Of a DNA stretch of 64,000 bases, positions 1 to 15,534 are shown in pieces. Within the stretch, counting starts at the first letter, position 1. Every line of letters starts with the position of its first letter. Under the pieces are notes generated by a model. That model was given only the letters and a program-made list of their open reading frames with translations, made no database searches and was not told the DNA's origin. Origin of the DNA: Takakia lepidozioides. Its lineage: Eukaryota > Streptophyta > Takakiopsida > Takakiales > Takakiaceae. Location: positions 70,930,001 to 70,994,000 of the forward strand of contig CM060733.1 of assembly GCA_030704615.1 (NCBI GenBank), in the 5' to 3' direction. The translations under genes were made by a program, and so were the position numbers.

Positions 1-2
1 AA

Positions 3-908
3 GCCTGGGTAGAGGCTTTTGTTCCGTCAGGAGAGGAGGAGAGTGCGGGTATTGCACCAGGACCACCTCAGTTGTCGCCATTGGACACCACACCTCTTGT
101 GTGGCAGCGGCCGGATGAAGGCATATGCCTTCTGGACTTGTTTGGCGGGATCAACACTGGATTGGCTGCAGTGCTGCAGGCAGGTGTACGAGTTCGACGT
201 TACCTGTATGTGGAGAGGGATGAGACTGCACGACGCGTCTCACTGCGCCATGTTGCTCAGATGGTGCAGCAGTACCCTGAGTTGTTGCCGGTGTCTGCAG
301 TTCGTGGATATCAGCAGGCCTTGCCAGCAGACATTGCGTTGCTGGGGGCGCAGGATTTGGAGCGGGTTGGCTCCATTGATCTGGTAGTGGCAGGTTGGCC
401 CTGCCAAGGGCATTCATCAGCCGGGCATGGCAATGGATTGCGAGACTCGAGGACGGGTCTGTTTTGGGAGATGGTGCGGATTTTGCGCCACTTGCAGCTT
501 CATCAGGCTGTATCTCCGGCATACATCTTGGAGAATGTGCCACTGATGGGTGATTCTCGGGCCAGGGTGATGGCCAGTGTGCATCAAGTCCGGTCGTGGC
601 TTGGGTCAGCAGTGTTGCTGGATGCAGCTGCAGTGGGGTCACGGGCTCATCGTCCACGGCTTTGGTGGACTAATTTGATGCCACCCGCACTGCTCAAGCA
701 TGCATTTGATGGGGTGCAGCGCCCAGTACACCTCACTGTGGATGGCATTTTGGACACAGGGAGGCAGTCTCAACGTGTGAGACATAATGACCGTTCGCCG
801 TTGGCAGTGGTCAACAGGATGGGTCACCCACGAGCAGCATTACCTACATTGCTCAGCTTCCCAGGCTCCCATGGCTTTCGAGAACCTTGCCATCGCACAA
901 CACCGTGA
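3..908 (+). CDS. Cytosine-C5 DNA methyltransferase domain of a retroelement (5' cut by window edge, 3' truncated)
   Basis: The reading frame is open from the window edge to the TGA at 906-908. Codons from about nt 128 encode motif I (LDLFGG), an acidic motif II (VERDE, near nt 210), motif IV with the catalytic cysteine (WPCQGHS, Cys at nt 402-404), motif VI (ENV, nt 531-539), motif VIII (HRPRLWW, near nt 650) and the ALPTLLSFPGSHGF stretch typical of the target-recognition part (near nt 840-875). The order is canonical, unlike the circularly permuted plant DRM enzymes. The family transfers a methyl group from S-adenosylmethionine to cytosine. Motifs IX and X, which help bind the cofactor, are absent because the frame runs into an integrase tail after nt 875, so activity is doubtful. 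Methyltransferases have been reported in charophyte and dinoflagellate retrotransposons. Expression is unknown. Confidence 0.88.
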   Translation, partial: AWVEAFVPSGEEESAGIAPGPPQLSPLDTTPLVWQRPDEGICLLDLFGGINTGLAAVLQAGVRVRRYLYVERDETARRVSLRHVAQMVQQYPELLPVSAVRGYQQALPADIALLGAQDLERVGSIDLVVAGWPCQGHSSAGHGNGLRDSRTGLFWEMVRILRHLQLHQAVSPAYILENVPLMGDSRARVMASVHQVRSWLGSAVLLDAAAVGSRAHRPRLWWTNLMPPALLKHAFDGVQRPVHLTVDGILDTGRQSQRVRHNDRSPLAVVNRMGHPRAALPTLLSFPGSHGFREPCHRTTP

Positions 909-1194
909 TACGTTGAGGTATGCTACCATACGTGGTGGGGGCTACCGTCCTGGGGTTCGGAGATTCAACCCTGGTGACTATGTCTATTTGCAACAGACTG
1001 CTCCTACGACCTTGGATGTGACTGCAGGACGTGTTATTTTGAGGGTTCGAGAGGTCTTGCCCTCAGGCGTCTTGGTCTTGGAGGGTCGGAATGGCATAAC
1101 ATGGAAGGACCATGTGCGTAATTGTGCGCCATGTCACCTTCCGAATGTCGATGGCAGGATTGACCCAAACCTGGCAGTGGTATCTGCAGGTTGA
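868..1194 (+). pseudogene. C-terminal tail of Ty3/Gypsy integrase polyprotein
   Basis: This frame (+1 relative to the methyltransferase frame) reads MAFENLAIAQHRDTLRYA and then RRFNPGDYVYLQQ, the post-integrase region where Gypsy polyproteins carry a GDxVxL-type small beta-barrel. A second conserved block, WKDHVRNCAPCHLPN, precedes the stop at 1192-1194. The integrase catalytic core expected upstream is absent, and its place is taken by the methyltransferase segment. The stop is produced by what looks like one missing T at about 1192, because the PHD finger continues at once in the next frame. I start the feature at the shared junction sequence, not at the ATG at 787, since codons 787-867 are out-of-frame methyltransferase DNA. 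Confidence 0.75.
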
Positions 1195-1394
1195 GGTGCA
1201 TGTTGTGTGGGTCTGCTAGAGGGGCAGCCACCATGCTGGTGTGTGATCGGTGCTCTAGAGGTTGGCATATGGGATGCTTGACGCCACCTCTTGAGAGGGT
1301 TCCGGATGGGGATTGGTTATGTCCACATTGCATGGATAGTGGGAGTGGATACAACCATGCAAGGCTAACAAGAAACGCAAGGCCCAGCTACTAG
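1195..1394 (+). pseudogene. PHD zinc finger at the C-terminus of the retroelement polyprotein
   Basis: About 65 codons contain a complete C4HC3 set: CMLC, CDRC, WH followed by MGC, and CPHC, with the PHD-typical tryptophan in GDWLCPHC. PHD fingers bind histone H3 tails, often according to K4 methylation. On an integrase polyprotein such a reader could direct insertion, as chromodomains do in chromoviruses; that role is inference. The frame is one nucleotide off the integrase tail that ends at 1194, so this copy would need a frameshift to make one polyprotein. The segment ends at TAG (1392-1394), and no further coding is visible up to the G-run near 1584. Confidence 0.8.
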
Positions 1395-1591
1395 GAGACC
1401 TGGAACACACGAGATCTTGGCTCAGGTTCACAGATTGCAAGACGGCGACTAACGATGGGGCTATTCTTGTACCCGGCCTCTTGGTCTATAGAGTTTTGAG
1501 TGCCATAGGGACAGTGATAGAGGACTTAGTACGCTGTGGCTATTACATCTTGTAGCTATCTGGAGGAGAGGACCTATCCACCAGCTAGGGG

Positions 1592-1682
1592 GGTGATTGT
1601 GGTAGACTACTTTATTGTGCATATATGTGTGGTGTGGTTTGGACAGCGATGTAGTTGTGTAGCGATACGTATGCGCACGACA
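1592..1682 (+). repeat. Candidate short terminal repeat, copy 1
   Basis: The unit begins TG just after a G-run, contains TAGACTACTTTATTGTGCAT and ends GCACGACA. It recurs almost unchanged at 1947-2032. TG...CA ends and the upstream G-run fit a 3' LTR or part of one. At about 90 bp it is short for an LTR, so it may be only the conserved terminal segment. Confidence 0.55.
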
Positions 1683-1740
1683 GCTGTCAAGTTAAATAAG
1701 CACAGTGTGAAACTAACTAGAATAAAACTAGTTATTGTAT

Positions 1741-1799
1741 TAACACTTGGATTTGGTTCAAGTGTTAAGTCAGGTGTCAAGTTTGAGCTTGACACCTGA
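1741..1799. other. Two adjacent perfect stem-loops
   Basis: A 9-bp stem (1741-1749 with 1759-1767, 9-nt loop) is followed two bases later by a 12-bp stem (1770-1781 with 1788-1799, 6-nt loop). They lie between the two copies of the 90-bp repeat. Function is unknown; they could be structural parts of a transposon end. Confidence 0.6.
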
Positions 1800-1946
1800 A
1801 CTATCTTATCTTCACGAGAGCGGCAGTCGCGCAGCTCATCTCTCTCGAGTTGAGCCTGCGCGACCGAGCTCCTGCATCGTTTAGGATTGAGAGTGCTTAT
1901 GATGGGAGTGTAGGTTGTTGTGGGGTGGAGTCCCCATAGCTTGGGG

Positions 1947-2032
1947 TGGCGGTAGACTACTTTATTGTGCATATATGTGTGGTGTGGTTTGGACAGCGAT
2001 GTAGTTGTGTAGCGATACGTATGCGCACGACA
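1947..2032 (+). repeat. Candidate short terminal repeat, copy 2
   Basis: Near-identical to 1592-1682 apart from the first few bases, again immediately downstream of a G-rich run (ttggggtgg). The 264 bp between the two copies shows no coding frame. A third, more diverged piece lies at 2965-3008. Confidence 0.55.
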
Positions 2033-2199
2033 CCTGGTCTTCTCAGCTTCTTGTGAGCTGGTGATTTAGGGTAGGTTTGGATGGGGTGCTCCTCGGCCCT
2101 CGCCCAGCGCAGATTCTGGATTCGCAGCTCGTGCCTATTCAAGTTTTTTGTTGAGACACTAGCAGATGTAGCCCAATCCCCCTTGTCAACATTGCTCAT

Positions 2200-2503
2200 T
2201 ATAGGGCTTCATTTACTTGGTTTTTGACCGCTCCCTTGCAATCTCTTCAGTTTGATCCCGCCGAATGGAATTGGATGTCGAAAGATCACCACCCTTTCTT
2301 CGGAGAGAGATGACTCCAGCCGAGGCCGGCGTAACTGAGAGCCACTTCGCCTTGCGGCTACTGCCCCCTTTCGGGGGTGGCCCCTATAAATGCTAGTTGG
2401 TTCCCGGAGGGCACGCCACGGTCCAGGGGTGGGTGAGTTTTGAGGGGAACCCCAGGGGTATATGTGGTATCACAAGAGCTCTTTCCGTTAGGAGAGGAAG
2501 GTG

Positions 2504-2534
<31 letters not shown>
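2200..2534 (+). mobile_element. Degenerate LTR end with TATA box, tRNA-Met-like primer site and a 30-nt C tract
   Basis: A TATAAAT sequence lies at about 2385-2391. At 2465-2479 there is TGGTATCA, a 3-nt insertion, then GAGC, which otherwise equals the initiator tRNA-Met primer-binding site of plant LTR retrotransposons (TGGTATCAGAGC). A run of 30 consecutive C follows at 2505-2534. The arrangement LTR, primer site, then a gag-like frame at 2593 supports a 5' end of an LTR element. The outer LTR boundary cannot be fixed. Confidence 0.5.
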
Positions 2535-2537
<3 letters not shown>

Positions 2538-2592
2538 AAAGTTCCGGCCTAAGACTTTAATTTGCTAGACGATAGAGGAACCAGGGAACCAC

Positions 2593-2907
2593 ATGGCATC
2601 ATTAAACCAAGCAGAAGCAAGGAGGACCTGGTTGGCCACCAAGGCCCTTCCCACAATTGAAATGTGAGCTCCAATACTTGAATCTGGCCTTGAGTTTGTT
2701 AATGACAACACCACGCCGTTGTTGATCAGTAAGATCCAAACCTATGAGGTGACCAAGCAAGGTATGGGCCTGGCTAGGTTGAAGCTACCGGAACCCAAAG
2801 TCGTGTCCCAAGGGGGCAGTATGCGACGAGGAGGCTTGCGGGGAGAGCTTCGAAAGAAGGGCCACCGACTTTGGCCAGTTGATTTTGATATGCTCCACCC
2901 TCGATGA
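2593..2907 (+). pseudogene. Gag-like remnant
   Basis: An ATG at 2593 opens a frame (MASLNQAEARRTW...) that is stopped by TGA at 2665-2667 and then runs on in the same frame to 2905-2907. It lies about 130 nt downstream of the primer-site-like sequence, where gag is expected. I see no zinc knuckle and no recognisable capsid motif, so the gag label rests on position and on the long frame with a single stop. Confidence 0.35.
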
Positions 2908-2964
2908 AAATGCCATACTCGGACTCGGAAAAAAGTCCAAAACATGAGACCCGCCCAACACTAT

Positions 2965-3008
2965 TTTGGACACTGATATAGTTGTATAGCAATAGGTATG
3001 CGCACGAC
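2965..3008 (+). repeat. Diverged third copy of the 90-bp repeat (3' half)
   Basis: TTTTGGACACTGATATAG followed by a tail ending ATGCGCACGACA matches the second half of the repeats at 1592 and 1947 with several substitutions. The copies share the ACGACA end. Confidence 0.5.
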
Positions 3009-3204
3009 ATCTTTTATGGCCTAACATAAGTATAAATTCTGATGAAAAAGTACATGTCTGTTTAGCTTATTTCATGACCTACAATATTGAATAGTACTGT
3101 GTTTTTGCTTATCTGTTGCGTAGTTGTGTAGTGAAAGTCAATGTATGTGCTTTTGCAAAGCAGTCAATGGGAAGGCCTATACCAGCCTCTGCACATGAAA
3201 TAAG

Positions 3205-3395
3205 CTAAAAGTAAAAGGTGGACGCGTTGCCGAAGCAAGCGCAACTTATGGTGTCACTTGACCCCATAGGGCTACTGCCTTCCGGTGGGAAGGTGGACAC
3301 CGTAATGACTTCCAACAGGTGGATTGAACCCACTACCACTCGTGAGAGGGTATGTGCCCTTACCACTGGGCTACATGCTGGTTGTCGTTGTAAAA
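3205..3395 (-). mobile_element. tRNA-derived SINE-like unit A
   Basis: On the minus strand, an A box TAGCCCAGTGG (plus coordinates 3363-3373) and a B box GGGTTCAATCC (3321-3331) are spaced as in a tRNA-type RNA polymerase III promoter. The sequence between does not fold into a proper tRNA that I can recognise, so a SINE head or tRNA pseudogene is more likely than a functional tRNA. The 3' extent is a guess. Confidence 0.55.
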
Positions 3396-3399
3396 GTAA

Positions 3400-5272
3400 A
3401 TTCATGGCGGTTTCAACCTCCAAGTGTTGATCATTTAATGAGAATGAAAGCAAGATTTGATTCTCTCTCTCTCTCATTTCTATGATAGGAAAGATGTTAT
3501 CAATTGTATCACATGGAATATGAAAAGTATGCTCTAGTTTATGAAATTGTTATGATGTTATAATAAAAGTGGTGTTATGTGGGTTGATGGATTGCAAAGA
3601 TACACAATAAGGATTCAGGAAGGTGGTATAGTAGAGTGAACACTAGGAGTAATGTAAGAACTTAATGCACATGTGCAATCTCTCACAAGATGGTATGCTG
3701 GTTTCTGGCATGTCAAATCTTCCCCACCCCCTCTTGAGAGTGACATGGAACTGAAGGAAGTGTAGCAGTAGGAGTGACGCTGGATTACGGGGAGGGATGT
3801 CAACTCCACTTGGGATTACACCGGGTTACACAGAAGGGACTGGAACTCTATTCGGGGTTACACCGATTTACACAAAAGGAAGTGTATCCCACACTTGGTC
3901 TCAAAATTTGGCCAAGTACAAATTTGGCTAAATATAAAGTGTACTAAGAGGAGTTACACAAGATACATGGTGACACTACCAAGGGTTGAACCCGCCTTGG
4001 AAGGAGAGGCGAGGCCTTGCAATTACACATGTTTAGATTTTGAGGAGCCATTTTTTGATCCAGCTAGATGAGTGACACCTTTAAGTATGAGAGAATGAAT
4101 GCTTCATGTCTTTGCGTTTGTAAGCCTTCACAGCCATTTTGTCTGATCACACCCCTGTGCCTTTTTATCAAAAAAGAAAAGAATGAATTCAAAATGTAAT
4201 CCAAGTTTGTAAGCAATTTTCATCTCAGTTTCCAGATTTGGTTCTGCAAGAAACAACTCTTGTCTCAAGTTCGCCAGGAGTCCATCATTTGCACACACCG
4301 GGCCTATTGCCTGATAGATTTTTTGCAGTGTATTCTTATGCTTAGAATTGACGGCTCCACATCTCACAAACAAACACTGATTCAATTCATGTGAACGTTC
4401 AGTGGCTTGGGGGATGTCTGTACAGCAGCCTGTCTCAGTCACTGTGCAAAACTAGAGTGACTCTTTTCAAAGATGACCAAATAATGTCTGCTGATCATTT
4501 GTTTAGAGACCATGATCAAAATATGTTTACTTCTCGTTCTTGACATTCCTTCAATGGGCCAAGAATGTCTGATGGCTTACCCAGACACCCTCTGATCACT
4601 CAATATTAGGAGCAGGAGACAAACCCTTGAATTTTGCACCATTGCATTCGACCTTAGAAGCTGGAGAGAGAAGTTGTGGCCTTCCACTGCTCTTCATTAA
4701 GGGGTACATACATGCATCAAGTGTGGAAAGGCTTTCTAATCTGGAAAATCCAGAGTCAAATTCATTTTTACAAGGTGGGTCACACCACTACGTGCTGCTA
4801 GTGGCTGACCTGTCCTACAGTCTCCTTACCTGTTCTGATACATTTGGACCAAGTGGTTCTAAGGCCACAAGGGTGCCACAAAGTAAAGTTGACTGACTGC
4901 ATCGGACTGCAGCAATAACACTCTAGACAACTCAAAGTAGAGTAAATCATGACATATTACCACGCTTGGTACCTGTGAGAATACCCTATAGGTACTATTC
5001 CAATGTAAATATCATGGCTTTACATAACGAAATTTTTGCCTTCTAATATAACAACCCTGGTAAAATGCAACTTATCAGGCTACATAAAGATAAAACATAC
5101 CCACACCACGTCAAATCACAGGGCATGGGCGGTCTGCAGATGGAAGCCAGCCGCCTGACAATCGCAAACATGGCGACTACCATATATCCAAGGTTAACTG
5201 GTGGTGCTAGACATGGGGTGACGTGGCATTTGTTGATCCTCCCACAAACAACTAGTTAGCTTCACTGAACAC
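3400..5272. other. No gene recognised; 3' flank of VPS4
   Basis: The stretch holds a short TC microsatellite (about 3463-3478), a two-copy imperfect repeat of about 50 bp around 3800-3890 (ATTACACCGGGTTACACA / GTTACACCGATTTACACA), and a B-box-like GGGTTCAACCC on the minus strand near 3983. None of the open frames resembles a known protein. Part near 5272 must be the 3' untranslated region of VPS4. Confidence 0.4.
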
Positions 5273-11814
<6,542 letters not shown>

Positions 11815-12490
11815 TGCGCCCCCTGAACTGCTGATTGCACGATACTCGAAACCCAGGCTACTGTAACAATACCTTACAGTGTCTGAGCATGGTGCCTGAT
11901 TGCAACAGCTAAATGTAGCCCAACTTGGCAAAACCACAATCGAAGTCACCTCCAATTACGAGGCAACTTGAAATCTAGGCAGACCCACAAATAAAGTATG
12001 CACTCTGTCTTCCAGCAAATACTTCAAAATCACTTACCCAAAAGAAGGATCACAAATCCCAGGAGACTCTGATGAGCCTCTTAGGGCACACAGAGAGACA
12101 AACGACACAATAGCAAGACGAGAAGAACGTCAGAGGGGCTTATGAAGAATCCGCGTTTTGAAAAACCAAGTGGTCGTGTGTGACTCGGAGACCCAATTGA
12201 TAAGACACACCAAATTCACGACTCAACTTCCAGAAGGAATGGGTTGAATGAGGAGATTGAGGAAAGGAGCCTCTTTCCTGGAGAGGGTGCAAGGCTGTGG
12301 TAAGTAGACCCAGTTTCGCCGAAAAGGGCGATTGATTCTTTCAGAATACTGCAATTTTAGGGCTTCTACCTAGTCCGGGGTTCACAGTTCTTTTCGAGAT
12401 GCAGAACACGGAACCAGGGCTGTTTCAGAGTTAAATTCATCCAGGCTGTTATCTGTACTCACTTCACCTTCACTACTTACTTTCATTGCT
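11815..12490. promoter_or_regulatory. Upstream region of VPS4
   Basis: This interval must contain the VPS4 5' untranslated region and promoter. It shows no coding frame with recognisable similarity, and I cannot place a TATA box or a transcription start with confidence. Confidence 0.35.
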
Positions 12491-12728
12491 CTGTAAATTC
12501 ACGTGAGCAAGTAGCCGGGTGGCTGGGTGTTTGTGCCTTGCCTGTGCGTAACCTAGGTGATACTGGGTTCAATCCTTCAACATGTGCCTTCAGACCGTCC
12601 ATTGGGCCCTCGATGGCCTGCGTGTTGAGCAGTAGGCTCTCTAAATTCACTGGAGTTAAAGAAACTTTATCTTATCTTATCTGTAAATTCATTGGACGTT
12701 AAAGAAACTTTATCTTATCTTATTGTTG
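12491..12728 (+). mobile_element. SINE B inserted into an older SINE of the same family
   Basis: A tRNA-type head has A box TAGCCGGGTGG at 12512-12522 and B box GGGTTCAATCC at 12565-12575. The unit runs 12502-12680 and ends in an ATCTT-rich tail. It is flanked by an 11-bp direct repeat CTGTAAATTCA (12491-12501 and 12681-12691). Beyond the right repeat, the sequence continues with the same 3' SINE tail (GGACGTTAAAGAAACTTTAT...), so the insertion target was itself the 3' end of a related SINE. Confidence 0.75.
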
Positions 12729-12729
12729 T

Positions 12730-13384
12730 TTATAGTACATAAACTTACTTGTAGTGTAAGGTGTGAAGGCCCATTTCCTCCTGGTGACTTATTTTCCTAT
12801 TTCATCCATCCATCTATACTCATTCATCTAGTGTATTTTTTTCGCTTAACCATTAAACCGTTACACTCATAGTTAAGTTAGGGGTTAGTTTATATGCTAG
12901 CTTCGTTTTTGCCGTCCAATCAATCTATGGCCGGAAAGAGGCGCCTCGGGCTCAACCTATTGCGCCTCACCACGTGGCATGCAGCAGGCACCTAGGGTTA
13001 GTGTATAAAGCGGCGGCCTGACTTGTGTCAAACGACCTGGTGTACTCTGGTGAAACGTATGTGTAAAGGTGTGAGAGCTTCATTCGTGTTAAGGAATCCT
13101 GTCAGTTGTAGTGTGAAGCTGCAATATAGTTTTAATTTTACTTGTTGCGGGGATGAAGTGTACACTTGCCCTCTTGTTGGTTTTCTGTTTTCATCGTGGA
13201 GTGCATACTGTCTTTGGAGACAAATACATCTGGTTGTGCGGAAGGACATGGCAGCAGAGGGGATTCGACCGCATCTGTGGCCTATCCTTGTGCAAGGCAG
13301 ACACACGGGCAAACCAAGGACGTACTGCCTCAAGCCTCCTATGTTTTTATTGCAGATGTGATGTATATGTTTTTGCGGAGACTG
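12730..13384. other. Unassigned DNA between SINE and chromovirus copy A
   Basis: No gene is recognised. A CCACGTGG G-box (about 12971-12978) lies some 25 bp upstream of a TATAAAG sequence (about 13002-13008), a combination that could act as a promoter. The following frame up to 13384 is not similar to the retroelement that begins after it. Confidence 0.35.
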
Positions 13385-14646
13385 GAGGAGCCAAGCACAC
13401 CGCGGCACTCCTGAAGAATTTCTGGCCCAAACTGAGGGAGGAGGCCGAGGAGTATGTCAAGACATGCACCACATGCCAACAAAACCGGAGCGAGTACAAA
13501 AAGCAAGCGGGGCTGTTACAACCCTTGTCGATTCCAGAGGGGTCTTGGGAAAGTGTCTCGATGGACTTCATGACTGCTATGCCGCTGTCAAAAGGATTCG
13601 ACGCAATCATAGTGGTGGTGGATAGATTTACTAAAATGGGTCATTTCATCCCCACCATGGAGACGGCAACGGCGCAGGAGACGGGGCGACCTTATTTCGC
13701 TCACGTCTTCAAGCATCATGGACTCCCGAAGGATATTGTCTCGGACCGCGATCCAAAGTTTATTAGTAAATTTTAGAGGGTACTTTAGAAGAAAATGGGG
13801 ACGAGGCTCAAAATGAGCACCGCCTTCCGACCTACGACGGACGGCCAAACGGAAAAGGTGAATTCCGTGGTGAAGCAGATCTTGCGGAATTACGTGTCGG
13901 CAGACCAATCGGACTGGGTGGAGTACTTGGATGCGACAAAGTTCTGTTAGAATAACACAAAACATTCCGCAACATGAGTTTCCCCTTTCGTATTGGTCTA
14001 TGGAAAAACACCTTTGGTGCCGACAAGTTGGGCCGCCCAAAACGTTGAGGAACCAGCAGCAGCGGCAGTGCTGGAAGAACGCGAGCGTTTGTTGAAGCTC
14101 ACAAAGTACAACATTGTCAAAGCTAGGAAACGGTATGAACGGCAGGCGAATCGGAAGCGGAGGGAGCTTAAGTTTGAGGTAGGCACAGAGGTCTGGTTGA
14201 ATATCAAAAAAATTCGACTACCTTCGGAAGTGAGTCCGAAGTTTGTACCTCCGTATGCTGGACCCTTTCGCATCCGAAAGGTTATGAATGAGGATGTGTA
14301 TGAATTGGAGCTGCCGGCAAACAGCAAGGTGCATCCGGTATTCCACGTCTCCTTTTTGAAGCCTTACTTCAAAGATGAAGCGCGTCCGAATCGGCCTCAA
14401 GAGTTGCATCCGCCACCTGTGCTGTTGGATCATGAAAAAAAACCTGAGTACGAGGTGGAGGCAGTGCTTAAGTCGAGGAGGTTCAAGAATCGAGAAACGG
14501 AGTATCTCGTGAAATGGAAGGGCTATCATCATGTGGAGGCATCTTGGGTGCGTGCCTCAGAAATGAGAAACGCATCCGAGGCGGTTGCAGCTTTCGAAGG
14601 GCGACCTCAAAAGCGGAAGAAGCGTAGATGGGGACATCAACCTTAG
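13385..14646 (+). pseudogene. Integrase-chromodomain pseudogene (copy A)
   Basis: The frame contains part of the HHCC finger (TCTTCQQNRSEYKKQAGLL), the integrase catalytic core with Asp in SMDFM and in SDRDPKF, and the TDGQTEK block with the third acidic residue. Stop codons interrupt it at 13774 and 13786 (both at tryptophan codons in the intact copies), 13948 and 13977. From 13993 it is open to 14646 and encodes the GPF module (YAGPFRIRKVMNEDVYE) and a chromodomain (YEVEAVLKSRRFKNRETEYLV, aromatic cage Y/W/W) ending in a basic RPQKRKKRRWG tail. Chromodomains steer chromovirus integration to methylated-histone chromatin. Most differences from copies B and C are transitions. Confidence 0.88.
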
Positions 14647-15534
14647 AGCATGAGGGAGGAAATGCATGCTTAGCCCGGCTTAGCTAGCTCAGGAATCCAA
14701 TTGCAAAAACTTGTATTGTACAAATTTTGTTATAAAAGTAATGGTTTCCAAATGTTGTGCGTCCTATTTTGTTTGGAATGGTGATGCATGGTATGGTTAG
14801 CTAGTGTGTAGAATGCATGCTAAGCTTACAAAGTGGGAGAGGTAAATTGGATTAATCGTGTGTTTGTGTAGTGCCGAAATCGGGTGACTCCCACCCAAGG
14901 GGCAAAGAAACTTGCACCTTCGTTGGGAGTTCACGTGCTAGTGCGCATCTGGCGCGTGCGCGCACTATAACTGCGCTACCGAGGGGATTGCCTTGTAGTG
15001 CCGGCTAACGCAGAAGCTACGTGCTTCCGTCACGTACTATAATCGTGTAGCCTCGGGACGAAGTCGTAGTGCGGCTTCGGCGTGTTCCCGTACTTCAGGC
15101 TAGCATTCCAAAGCGGACCCAATTGTAGTGATTGAGGCGCACGGTTGGTTCAAGGTTATCTTCCTAGTCAAAAAAAAGGTTCGAGGTGAACCCTTGCTCA
15201 AGGTGATGCCAAAAACGACATCGCGAGCGGTCGCAAGCAAATGTTGTTGCAGTAAGGCGATTCGATCCTCGGGGAGGATCATTCCTTGGCCCTGAAGTGG
15301 GTCAAGAAGAGTGCACTGGGAGGAGCTTGAGAGGCTCCACCCTTTGCCGGGACTTGAAGGAAGTCGGCCGAACTAGCTAGTGGAGAGAAGAGTCAAGTGG
15401 GGGTTTGGTTCTTAGCCATGGGACGCCATGGTGCGGAAACAAACTCCTTGATGTGGGACGCCACAACTTGGATGTTCATTTCTACAAAATGGACAAGTCG
15501 ATGAGGACATCGACTCCCTGTTGGTAGGGATGTG
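14647..15534 (+). other. Long non-coding spacer of chromovirus copy A
   Basis: Between the chromodomain stop and the 3' LTR lie 888 bp without coding capacity. The same spacer, similarly long, is present in copy B (45476-46380) and copy C (61711-62546). It ends in a GGTAGGGATGTG polypurine-like stretch that abuts the LTR. Confidence 0.7.

Larger units (their letters stand above)
1..1682 (+). mobile_element. 3' portion of a Ty3/Gypsy retroelement carrying DNA methyltransferase and PHD modules
   Basis: Three successive coding segments on the plus strand (methyltransferase, integrase tail, PHD finger) are followed by about 190 nt of non-coding DNA, a G-rich run at about 1584-1591 that can serve as polypurine tract, and a candidate terminal repeat from 1592. 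The 5' part lies outside the window. The gag fragment at 16.3-17.46 kb and the RT-integrase fragment at 30.9-32.4 kb look like the same family, judged by remembered similarity to charophyte elements. Reverse transcriptase, RNase H and the integrase core are missing here, so this copy cannot be autonomous. Family assignment is inference; the domains are seen directly. Confidence 0.7.

Noticed and set aside
787-867. ATG at 787 as the start of a separate protein
   Set aside because: These codons are an out-of-frame reading of methyltransferase sequence; the integrase-like similarity starts only at about 868.
3320-3375. Functional tRNA gene on the minus strand
   Set aside because: A and B boxes are good, but I could not find acceptor and anticodon stems, and similar heads recur as SINEs.
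4128-4442. A 104-codon minus-strand frame as a gene
   Set aside because: No recognisable motif, no plausible exon partners and position in the VPS4 3' flank; open frames of this length occur by chance.
13153-13384. Signal-peptide-like start MKCTLALLLVFCF as a secreted protein
   Set aside because: The frame runs straight into a truncated integrase; the hydrophobic start is most likely coincidental.
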